Source of the DNA: Gremmenia infestans
Taxonomy: Eukaryota > Ascomycota > Leotiomycetes > Helotiales > Hamatocanthoscyphaceae
DNA: 64,000 nt
Assembly: GCA_032629725.1 (NCBI GenBank)
Contig: JAFEVB010000015.1
Location: forward strand, 2,108,001 to 2,172,000
Reading direction: 5' to 3'
This document shows, piece by piece, positions 33,860 to 43,519 of the stretch. Both the position numbers and the translations under genes were made by a program. How positions within the stretch are numbered: position 1 is the first letter of the stretch; the number at the start of each line of letters is the position of its first letter. The notes under the pieces were generated by a model. It made no database searches. It was given only the letters and a program-made list of their open reading frames with translations, and was not told the origin of the DNA.

Positions 33860-34243
33860 TCATTCAATGTCGTCAACTTCCATCTTGTCATCCGCCTCCT
33901 TCGTGCTTTTCGACTTCGTAGTCCTGGGTGCATCTATTCCGAATTAGAAAAAACTTATAATCACTTGTGAAAATCTCTTACCAGTCATCTCAACCTCTCC
34001 TTCTTGTTCCATAGCCTTCTCAATCGCTCTCCGTCTAGCCTGGTTCTGCGCTCTTTCCAACTTCTTTGCCTTTTTCCCTGAGACTGGCGCAAGAGGTCCG
34101 CTCGTGGGGTGCAGAACGCTGCTCTTTGCTGTACCTCGAGGATTCTTGGAGATCTTGTTGACGGAGTTGCGCTTTTGGACCTTTGCCCGACTGGCAATTC
34201 GTCGCTGCTTGTTGGGCACGTTGGGATTGGCTCTTGACGGCAT
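33860..34243 (-). CDS. Small basic ribosome-biogenesis-type protein, Alb1-like (111 aa)
   Basis: Exons 34243-33982 and 33933-33860; the intron GTAAGA...AATAG joins in frame. The protein is very Lys/Arg-rich: an N-terminal basic block (NKQRRIASRAKVQKR), then a central motif HPTSGPLAPVSGKKAKK, a predicted helix LERAQNQARRRAIEKAMEQ, and an acidic end (EADDKMEVDDIE). This basic-then-acidic layout suits a nucleolar protein. The central motif resembles fungal Alb1, which escorts pre-60S particles with Arx1, but my match rests on memory of the family and not an alignment. It is head-to-head with RVS161 (254 bp between starts). Confidence 0.55.
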
Positions 34244-34497
34244 TTTGGATGATGTTCTGTAGAAATCGTGTGTGGTGTTTAAAATTTTGAAGCTTGTGAA
34301 GGAAATATTTTGAAATTGTGGCGGGGTATTGTGTGGCTGAGTAAACAGCGTCAGCGTCACTCCTTCCGACTGGCCAACGACTTCCATCTTGACATTCGAC
34401 TTCATTACCCACGTTCAATACACTCGCTTTACAACCACTTACTACCGTAATCCTTTAACAAATATCAATCTTCCCAAAGAACAACACAGCCGCCATC
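34244..34497. promoter_or_regulatory. Bidirectional promoter between Alb1-like gene and RVS161
   Basis: Only 254 bp separate two divergent start codons, so both 5' UTRs and promoters must fit in this stretch. It includes TGGCCAACGA near 34372 and CT/CA-rich leader sequence before the RVS161 start. No specific factor site was identified. Confidence 0.5.
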
Positions 34498-35571
34498 ATG
34501 TCGTGGGCCGGTACGTTGCGCTCTGAAGATATGACGAACACGCACTGACCATACGTAGGCTTCAAGAAGAATGTCAACCGCGCGACGACGCAGGTTATGA
34601 TGAAGACTGGTATGAACAGATATTTTACTGGGGTTGGGACTGTTCTAATGTTGTGTAGGTCATGTCGAGAAGACCAACGACCGAGATTACGAGGTTGAGG
34701 AGAGGTAAGCTGGGATTCGAATAGCTGGCAGCAACGCGTTCTGACATGCTCGCAGACGATACCGAACTATGGAAGCGGCCTCAATGCGACTTCAGAAGGA
34801 AGCAAAAGGATATTTGGACTCTTTACGAGGTGGGTAAAATAGATATCCGTCTCCGAGCGATCGCTGATCTGTATAGCCATGACTGCTTCCCAGATGAGAA
34901 TCGCGGAGACAATAGACGCATTCTACGGTGATGCTGGTGCAAGCGATGGTGTTAGTAGGAGTTATAAGCAGGCTGTAGAGGACCTTGATGCGGAAACAAT
35001 CAAAGCGTTAGATGGTCCATATCGGTAAGTGGTTGAATCCGTACAAGAGACTGAGCTAACAATATCCAGTACGACTGTCCTCGAACCCATTTCTCGCTTC
35101 TGTGCATACTTCCCTGATATCAACGAGTGTAAGAACGATAATGACTATCTCCTCTCCGGCTGCTGACATGTCATAGGCATCAAGAAGCGCAACCACAAAC
35201 TTCTAGATTACGATGCGATGCGAGCGAAGGTCAAGAAGCTCGTCGAGAAGCCCGACAAGGACGTCACAAAACTCCCACGCGCAGAAAAAGAAACCGAGAT
35301 GGCCAAGGCAGCCTACGAGCAACTGAACGAGCAACTCTTCAACGAATTACCACAACTTATCGACCTCCGAGTTCCCTACCTCGATCCAAGTTTCGAAGCA
35401 TTGGTAAAGATCCAGCTACGTTTTTGTGCGGAGGCATATTCTAGAATGGCACAGGTGCAGCAGTACTTGGATGCGGATACAAGAGAGCAATATGCGCAAG
35501 GACATCTGGATACTAGGGTGGAGAATGTCTTGCAGGAGATTCGGGAATTGAGTATTAGTGGCACGGTTTGA
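34498..35571 (+). CDS. RVS161: BAR-domain protein Rvs161 (amphiphysin family)
   Basis: Seven exons: 34498-34510 (13 nt), 34559-34609, 34659-34704, 34756-34829, 34877-35024, 35070-35128 and 35177-35571, giving 261 aa (yeast Rvs161 has 265). The spliced N-terminus MSWAGFKKNVNRATTQVMMKTG is the amphipathic helix H0 of N-BAR proteins. The rest is an all-helical BAR domain (about residues 20-240) with KTNDRDYEVEERRYRTME, LEPISRFCAYFPDINECIKKR and LIDLRVPYLDPSFEALVKIQ. There is no SH3 domain, which separates it from Rvs167. It forms an obligate heterodimer with Rvs167 that scissions endocytic vesicles at actin patches. Many small exons in the first third are usual for this gene in filamentous fungi. 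Confidence 0.95.
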
Positions 35572-35965
35572 AGGATGGGCGGACGTAATCGTATACCAGG
35601 TTGGCCAGGTTGGGAGTACGGCGTGATAGGGCATGCAATGGATATGTTTTGCTTCAATTGGATGTGGTTTTGAAGCTCATCTTGTGATCCGGAGTGAGAA
35701 TGATGGCATGGGTTTTTTTAATTCCCATATCACAGCCCTACCTGCCCTGCGCCACACTTCGCCCGGATGACTCTTCAAAGTACGAAACGGCATGACAAAG
35801 CCCACCTGAATCACTCACTAAACAGAACATTATAACTATAATAAGACAAACTAGTATTTTATCTTCCTTTGACCATATTCTTGAAACTCTAAATCTTTTA
35901 TTTCTATTTCCCACGATTTTTCGGCATTTCTCAGCCGCACGCCGATCGCAAAGGATCTCCAAAAG
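35572..35965. other. Intergenic between RVS161 and PTH1
   Basis: 394 bp with an AT-rich stretch (35820-35900) upstream of the next start. I see nothing else. Confidence 0.6.
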
Positions 35966-36682
35966 ATGGCCTTGTCAAGCGAGGAAATTCCGCTCTCGAC
36001 AAACCTCCCATCTCTCAGCCTCTCCACCAAAAAGTCTCGCAAACAACGAAAGAACTCCCCAACACCCGCACAAAATGACGATCAGGTAGCAATAACCTCA
36101 ATCCCCAATTCATTACCAGAAATGGCGACGCCCCTCCGCCTCCTCGTTTGCTCAATAGGCAACCCAGCACCATACACAAACACCCTCCATTCAGCAGGCC
36201 ACAATGTCCTCACCTCCCTCGCGGCCTCCCTCTCCTACCCATCCTTCCAGAAATCCCGCGACTACGGCAACGGTCTTGTGTCCCAAGGGCCCGAATACAC
36301 GCTCTGGCAATCGCGGTCCTTGATGAACATTTCCGGGGCCGGGGTGTCTGCGGCTTGGCGGACATTCCAGAAACACTGCGGGAATGGGGAGCAGGTGGGG
36401 CTTGTGGTTGTGCATGATGAGCTGGAGCTGGGCATGGGCGAGGTTAAGGTTAAGGATGGGGGCGCGAGTGCTAAGGGCCATAATGGGTTGAAGGATATTG
36501 CGAGGTATATGAAAGGCCAGAAGTGGGCGCGTATTGGGGTGGGCATTGGGAGGCCCGAGTCCAGGGAGCCGGCGGTGGTAGCGGGGTATGTGTTGAGGAA
36601 GATGGGGGGGGATGAGAGGGCGAAGATTGAGGGGTGTGTGGGGAGGGTTGAGGGGGAGTTGAGGAGGTTGGGGGGTGTGTGA
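35966..36682 (+). CDS. PTH1: Peptidyl-tRNA hydrolase, bacterial-type Pth1
   Basis: A single exon of 238 aa beginning at the ATG at 35966. A Ser/Lys/Pro-rich N-terminal extension (about 50 aa, TKKSRKQRKNS) precedes the Pth domain; it may be a mitochondrial targeting sequence, although it contains acidic residues. The domain starts LLVCSIGNPAPYTNTLHSAGHNV, holding the equivalents of E. coli Asn10 and catalytic His20, then MNISG (Asn68), VVHDELEL (Asp93) and the basic KGHNGLKDI helix for tRNA binding. The enzyme releases peptides from prematurely dropped peptidyl-tRNA. The C-terminal 40 codons are strongly G-rich (runs of 7-8 G) and encode a Gly/Arg/Glu-rich end (EGCVGRVEGELRRLGG), an unusual base composition for the window. 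Confidence 0.92.
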   Translation: MALSSEEIPLSTNLPSLSLSTKKSRKQRKNSPTPAQNDDQVAITSIPNSLPEMATPLRLLVCSIGNPAPYTNTLHSAGHNVLTSLAASLSYPSFQKSRDYGNGLVSQGPEYTLWQSRSLMNISGAGVSAAWRTFQKHCGNGEQVGLVVVHDELELGMGEVKVKDGGASAKGHNGLKDIARYMKGQKWARIGVGIGRPESREPAVVAGYVLRKMGGDERAKIEGCVGRVEGELRRLGGV

Positions 36683-37022
36683 GGGTTGTAGTAATATTGG
36701 AAAGGGAATTGCCTCCCTGTCAACTGGGAAGTATACGCATGAGTTGTATGGTTATTGCAACTACCTATGAATCTTGAAGAGAAATCACGACAGATGGGAA
36801 GCTCTTATCGAAACCAACCACTTCGAGCGGGATCAATTAATATGAGAAAAACTTTTAAATGTTTAATTGTGTATAAAGAATATTTTTGGCGGTGGCAGGA
36901 ATCATCATGCCCTCGGTCATCTTGCTCGGGCAAGCCATCCTACGAGATCGGTAAAGTTACCAACGTTGTTTGGTATGTTACACTACTTCGGTCACAACAA
37001 GTTGCTAATGTGCTAGTCCTCT

Positions 37023-37303
37023 TTGCGGCTTGAAATACTCTCCGCGGCCCTTTCTAGTCCCCAAAACATTTCATCCGATACCGAGACCACTGCTTCCAAG
37101 GATGATCATGTTTCTCAGGATCAAGTTGATGAAGGTATCGATCTTTTCGGAGATCGAGAGGTACCCTACGATATTCAACTGAACAATCTTGAAATGTTTA
37201 CCGATATCAACTAGGACATATCCGAACTCGGATTCCCAAATACAGTGTGCAAGGCAAAAGCCCAAGAGATGGAAGACCTCGAGCTATTTCGAAATATCTA
37301 TGG
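37023..37303 (+). pseudogene. Possible decayed coding fragment, in-frame stop
   Basis: A plus-strand frame with coding-like composition (ISSDTETTASKDDHVSQDQ..., GIDLFGDREVPYD) meets a TAG at 37212-37214. It then continues in the same frame for another 29 codons (DISELGFPNTVCKAKAQEMED) to the next stop. No splice sites explain the first stop. I do not recognise a family. It may be a gene relic or chance. Confidence 0.25.
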
Positions 37304-38126
37304 CTAGTGTCCTTGCACGGCGTGAAGACAACGAACTTGCCTCACAAACTAGACCTCTCATTTCTGGGTAAGACAGCTAAGATTCGCTGCCCGAATCTAT
37401 TACCGCGTAATTACCGACCGTTACCCAGAAATTCTATATTACCTTGCTTGCTGGCTTGTAGAGGCTAATTTGTCTCGAGGCCAGCGGTTATCAACTGCTA
37501 GGTCCAATTCCGCTCAACGAGGGAGTGCAAAGAGCCATAAAGAAGCAAAGGCGAGGGATCCCAAGGGGCCTATTCATCACCACTAGCGGATATGAAAACG
37601 GAAGAGCCGGGGAACATAAAATCGAAGACGAGAAGTTACAGGAACAGCATAAAATACAATGTGACACCAGATAGCATCCTCACATTTATACGCAGCGCAG
37701 TATATTTGCCCAGAAGCAGCAGAATAGGAGCAAAACAAGGCGCAGTTGAGGCAAGACGTGCATCTATGTAGAAACAACAACAAAATATATTCGACCGGTC
37801 CACCAGACATCTTCCCCTAGGTCATGCTCCTCCGACATGAACAGCTCACTTCATGGCTACAAGGCTTTCGATTCATCTGAGCAGGAGATGAGTGTCCACT
37901 CATCAGGGAGCCGCTTTGAAACAATCAGTCCGAAAAGACCTCCACCGCCCGTTGAGCTACCTTCTTTGCATGCATCCGAGTTGGACATTTCGTAGGTCGT
38001 CGACATTTGGAACGAAAGTGAAAAGGGACTGCGAGTGAGAATTTATAGGTTAACAAACACTTCCTGCGGAACGGAACGGAATGGGGGACTGGAAATGAGT
38101 AGATACTAGACAAGTCTTTTGATGGG

Positions 38127-38129
<3 letters not shown>

Positions 38130-38157
<28 letters not shown>
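38130..38157. repeat. (AT)14 dinucleotide microsatellite
   Basis: An uninterrupted 28-nt AT/TA alternation, flanked by CATGGGGATG on the right. It is a likely polymorphic marker. Confidence 0.95.
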
Positions 38158-39997
38158 CATGGGGATGTGGAAGTAAAGAACGTGAGTGTGAAGGTAGGAA
38201 ACATATTTTTCGGTGCTTTAGAGTCATGATTTCATGCTTGTGCTTACTTGATTAAATCCCACTGTCGCGGTTCGACTATATGATGAAGAGACAGCAAGCA
38301 GATCGATGCAACGAATCATTTCATAAATGCAGGTTTTTTTTCCGGTACAGCTGAAAGAAAGACCTAGACCAGACTTGGGCCACTGCACTGTAACTGTATC
38401 TCCATCAAATAAAAGTAGTTGATATAACATTAGGAGGGATACGGTGGAGACTTCATGTATATTTCACTCTATGTTAAGATTGCTGTGTACTGTATGTATG
38501 TATGTATATACGCATGTTAAACCAGACCGCTTGATTTATGCGATGCGTTTGTTCGTTTGTACGGTGTTATATGATAGTTTCTTAAGGAGGGATGGATGGA
38601 TGGATTATGGCAGGACTTTACTTGCTTGCATAAATCCATTTATTCATTATATTGCATTGCATCTTGGAAACATAGAGAGATAGATATCTAAGATAAGTGA
38701 GTGAATAATCTGCATATATACAAAGGTAGGTAGAAATTAACACCGTAGGCCGTAAATATATATATGATTTAGGGGATACATGTAGAGTAAATGCGAATGT
38801 AATGAATTGGTATTTGCAGGATCGCTGTTCTTCCTCTTCCACTCACTCTCACTTTTGCTTTTGTAGAGTAGGATCGGATAGGATAGGATGGGATATATTT
38901 AATCACTCGGACGGTCAAATTTATTACCGATACTCAACATTAAGCTGGCTCTTTTCGCTAATTGTGCTTGCTGCGCTGCTCAGGGGCTCGCTTATGACAC
39001 CTTGGGTAAGGTACCTAGCGAGTAGCCCCTTTACCTCACTCACTTTACGCAGTATGCATTCCATTCTATCCTATTTGTGTCTTGTTTTCTGGTTGTTGTA
39101 ATTATACAGGTATACTAAGTACGTTCATTGTATTCTTGTCTTGCTTTTCTTTATTCATTTGTGGAATATAGAAAGAAGAAAATAAGGGTCCTTAGTATAG
39201 CCACTCAGACCTGGCGAGCGCGCTGCGGATTGGCAGTTCTGCTGCTATCTCATCTGGCCTTTGCTCTTGCGCGTATCGGTCCTGCTATTACTCGCTTGAG
39301 GTGGGTTTGCTGTACTGTGTTGTGCTGTACTTTGTAGGCTAGATGCTGGGGTAGACGAATTGGATGGGATGTGAGTGAGTGAGTGGGGTGGTGTACTGTT
39401 GATTGATGGATGGATGTTGCGAGGTCGAGTATGTATGAATTGATAGATTCATCATTTTCCTTTGTGTGAAGAAACGTAGGTAAATCTTGAAAATCCTTAC
39501 GTCTTTCAGATGCGTCTTAAGGCGCTTTTGAATAGAGGGATCCGATTTCGAGATGTTGTGTTTATGTAAATTGCGCTCGCTGAGATGAATGGGGTTGGAT
39601 TGATAGAGAGAGCCTTTGTTTCGAGGAGAAAGTGTCAAGTCCTGCAGCTGGATATGATTGTTCGTCTGCGAGAGAAAGAAGGCTGTCAGGTCGGATCGGG
39701 TCATGTGGCGATTTCATCTCTGGAAGCCGTTTCTCCTACACATACTCTGTATTCCTCCCACCCAACAACATCGACACCGAATCGGCCCAACTCATCATAG
39801 AAAGGCAGGAGCCGTGGAGTTCCACCACGAGCAATGCATGCACTTTTCCAGAACACAGCCAACGCAATATCCCAGCCGGCCCTCTTTACACGTACTTCAT
39901 ATCCTTGCGAGGAGAGCGAGCGAATCATGATTGGCTTGATTTCTGGAAATGCTCACACGATGAGGAGACAGACATGGATGCATGCAAGTATTAATTC

Positions 39998-41263
39998 TTA
40001 TCCAATATCAGCCGCTACATCAAAGCCCATGAAACAATCGGGCATCTCCTGCTTCACATCCGCATCGTACGGGCAGTGCAGCTGCAAGTCCATGGCGAGC
40101 GTGGTGAAGGGCTCTTCGCTGCTGCTATTCACGTGCACGTGTTGTGGCATGTTCTCTTGTTGTGGTTGCGTTTTGAGGATTGAGTGGTGGGGGTTTAGAA
40201 AATTTGGTGACGGCATGTAGGTTTGCGGGTTGTGGTAGATGGGGGCTTCGATGGTGAATTGTGAGGGTGTTTGTGAGGAGGTTTGGGGATCTGGGGAAAG
40301 AGGGGAAAGAGGGGAAAGGTTAGTTTTGATATTGATGGGTTTTTGGGGGGTTGGGGTAAGGGGTTGAGGCCTTACCGAATTGGGATTCTTGATTTGAATT
40401 TGAGGGTAGGACGTGGGATTGATGCTTTTGAGTTGATTGTAGTACATGAGATTGTTGGTCCAATATATCGTTATTAGGATCCTGTGATGCCTGCTGATGG
40501 TCCCATGACAGCTGGGTCTCTGGTGGAAACGCGGAGTACCGAGAGAGATTCGCTTGGAGCTCATCTGGAACGGAATTTGGTGTATGTAATTCTGTAAATC
40601 CGTCTGTATCTTCATCGAATGATGGGCGTACACAGCCGAGTTTCTCAGCAATGTCATGGACAACTGGTAATCCTCTGTCGTCTAACTCTGGCTCTCCCAA
40701 GTTCCATGACTCGCCATTCCGTACCCTAGAATAGAGCTTATGTATCGTTGAGATAAGAATATGCTGGGTGTCTTCTAGAACCTCGGCGTATCTGTTGGAG
40801 ACTAGTGAGTTTCTGTTTTGGTGTTGGTGAAAGCATAGTACTTGGCTGATCCATGAGAATGAAGATTCAAAGTACTTACTTTGGAGGAAATTCCTTGTGT
40901 TCTCCCTTCTTTCTCCTCCCAGCTATGCAGACTAAACCATCCAGTTTACATCTCTTGCAAGGCAAATCTCCATCACACTGTTACTTATCAGCATCTAGTA
41001 CATGTTTATTTGTGGTGGGGCAGCTGGAGGTGCTTAATAAGTGGTTCTTTTCTCACTTTGGTTTTTTTGATTCGACAACGCTCACAAGCCTTCCGAACTC
41101 TCCTATGCAGCCTTTTGTCCACCGCTACAGCACTGTGCTGGCCGGTTAATAAGGTCAGACCCCCCCTCTTGGAATCTCGAGTAGCGGGTTTGGCGTTCTT
41201 GGATGATGACCTCCCAATGGGCTTGCTATCGCCGCCTGGTGAACTCGACGATTCGCGCGCCAT
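39998..41263 (-). CDS. Zn(II)2Cys6 transcription factor, short form
   Basis: Exons 41263-41057, 40977-40880, 40791-40376 and 40290-39998 give 337 aa. I start at the ATG at 41263; the frame upstream runs to a TTG only. The zinc cluster reads CERCRIKKTK then CDGDLPCKRCKLDGLVC: spacing C-x2-C-x6-C-x5-C-x2-C-x6-C, all six Cys present. Intron 1 sits exactly before the third Cys. Before it are basic and Ser-rich residues. Afterwards a helical stretch (YAEVLEDTQHILISTIHKLYSRV) may dimerise. The rest is Gln/Ser/Pro/His-rich and probably a disordered activation region (HQQASQDPNN, TQKHQSHVLPSNS), ending in an acidic tail. There is no fungal_trans (MHR) domain. Binding to CGG half-sites is known for the family; targets are unknown. 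The divergent PDR pump is its nearest neighbour, 2.3 kb away. Confidence 0.92.
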
Positions 41264-43519
41264 GGGACCAATACGAGTGACAAAGCACAAATCACAAAGT
41301 CGGAGAAGGAGTGCTTTATTTGTGGGCTGAGCTTTGGGGTATTGTATACAAGTTCAAGGTAAGTGTGGAAAATGGATTGGAGCCCAAAACTGCAGTCAGG
41401 TATCGAGGGCGAGCTACAAGGGTGGTCTGTTTGGAAAGGGTTAGAAGTGTGGTGGTAGTCTTATATGGAGGTAATCTATTTCAGCTTACGTGTGTGCCTC
41501 CAGTGAATCAAAGGATTGGGATGGGATTTGGCTGACTGAAAGAGAAGGTAAAAAAGAGTCTGGAATATGGTTTTTTTTTCTGCAACAAGCGAGAACATAC
41601 TCATTGTGGCTTACCTTATGGAGATGTGGTTGCTTATGCGAATTCCAAGTGCGTCTAAATTGTGATTGCATGGCTACAATTAAACTAACAAGAGAAGGCA
41701 ACCCAATTCTGGCATGTGGATATGGACGGACGGCTATGCTATGGACGTGCTTCCTCCGTCCGTGTGTATGGAAGCGGAGGTATGAAAAGTGGCGAAGGAT
41801 GATTCATCTTTGGTGAATCGTGTAAAAACCCTGCACTGTCTATGTATGTCGAGACGGATACCTTTGAAAATTTAATGTTCCGTGCTCAGTAATGTTGACC
41901 GGACCGGATATGGAAAATAAGAAGCATCCGCCAGCATTTCAAAGCAAGTTCAAGCGGGTCGCTCCGTCTATCCTTACTATCTTGGTCCTTGTTAGGCACT
42001 CAGCCTATCTAGGTATCCTTACCAAGGTCCTATTTAGGTACAGTACCCTTCCCACCTGAAGTACATAAATTTAATGAAATTTATCATTACTCAGCCTACT
42101 CGTACTATACTACTGTACTTTTAGAAGTATTTGGTACCTACGAGTATCCATACCTTACTGGTTGAAGGGTTCATGACGAGGCCTTGCAAAAGAGATGAGA
42201 CGATAAGCATCCGTGCCCTGAGCGAGTACTTGTCAGAATGGCAGGCGAAGTCTTCGTACTGTTCCAGCCCTGACAACCGTTTGAGGAGAGACAGGGATGG
42301 CACGGTGTTTTTGCTATACAATAGTACTGTAAACTGTATCTCATTTTTTCATGTCGTCAAGTGGATCTCGGAATTAAGATTATAAATCCAGTTTCACAGT
42401 ACAGTACTGTACCTCGAGATAGTACCCCATGATTATTCAGCGCAACGAATCGACGAAAGTCTAGGTTCATGTACAAATTCAGGAGCATGAGAATAGGGGT
42501 TCAAAGTTGGATTTCCCCCAATAAAAACGAGTTTTCATAAGGCGTTACTACTCCGGAGATTCCCCGTTAGTACCTTCGGACTCTAACAAAGTCCAGCCAA
42601 TGAGAAGCTCTGCGCAAACTCCACTCGGCGACTGGGATAAGTGCGCCACTCCCCCTATTCATGACAATGGGACGCCCGTGGTGGGGGCTTTGGGGCGGAT
42701 GATGGAGTAGCCGGGTCCCGAGATGACGAGTACGAGCAATCATTGCTAGCGAGTGCGAGTCCGAGTACTCGAAGTACTGTAGTTGAACGGCAAAGCTAAT
42801 CAACGTAGCCGCTGCTGCACCAATTTTAAGTAGTTTAAGTAGTTTCTAAAAACTTGGCTTATTAATTCGTAATTCCTGTAAACTCCGTACCTACGGCGGC
42901 GGTAGTAAAAGTAAATTAGCCAAATTTACTCCCTTCACGGTCTCTAGTAGCTTCCAGCTCCGGGTGCCTGCCTACCTACCTAGGCGAACCTGACACATGG
43001 CATGGCCGTTGGTACGGTACGAATGCGGGTGATGCAGGGTGAGTGAGATCTACTCATGCATTCATTCATTCACTGTTTGTTGACTCGTTGAGGCTGCAAC
43101 GTCATTCAAGTGAAAAAATCTGTCTATGTTTTACTCTAGTAGATCAAATTTATTACAATTCTACCCGGATGAATACTATCTAGAGAATGTCATTGGCAGA
43201 TTGTAGGCAGATTGTACTGTAGACGCCACCTACTTCGCTCCGTACATTGATTGCATGTTTTGCGGGCCGGTCTGAAAGTGCGTATTCGGTACGCCGACCG
43301 CTTGGCGATAGCTTCACCTCAACTTATCAAGATCTGCTAAAATTGTGGGCATGGGTATGGTGGATCCTCAACCCAACGCCAATGCGATACGGCGCTAGCA
43401 CGTGCATTTCCCCTTCCCCCCCAGCTACCGTCGCCATTTATAGACACTTCTTTTCCCAGCTCCCAAATTCTGGAATCGAAACCAACCCACGGTCGTACTC
43501 CCTCCTTACTAACACCACC
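41264..43519. promoter_or_regulatory. Divergent spacer upstream of the Zn2Cys6 and PDR genes, rich in GTAC words
   Basis: 2.26 kb between two divergent starts. Within 41990-43250 are GTACAGTAC (42038-42046), the overlapping pair GTACAGTACTGTAC (42399-42412), GTACTGTA (42774-42781 and 43214-43221) and CTCCGTAC (42883-42890 and 43238-43245). ORFs 41486-41816 and 42131-42385 lack support. The last 100 bp before 43520 form a pyrimidine-rich leader. Confidence 0.45.

Larger units (their letters stand above)
36683..39997. other. Long spacer with decayed ORFs and microsatellite
   Basis: 3.3 kb without a confirmed gene. It includes an AT-rich part (36840-36880), a decayed ORF (37023-37303), a (TA)n microsatellite (38130-38157), GTACTGTA at 38487-38494, and a region at 39632-39994 open in several frames on both strands just past the Zn2Cys6 stop codon. 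Confidence 0.5.
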
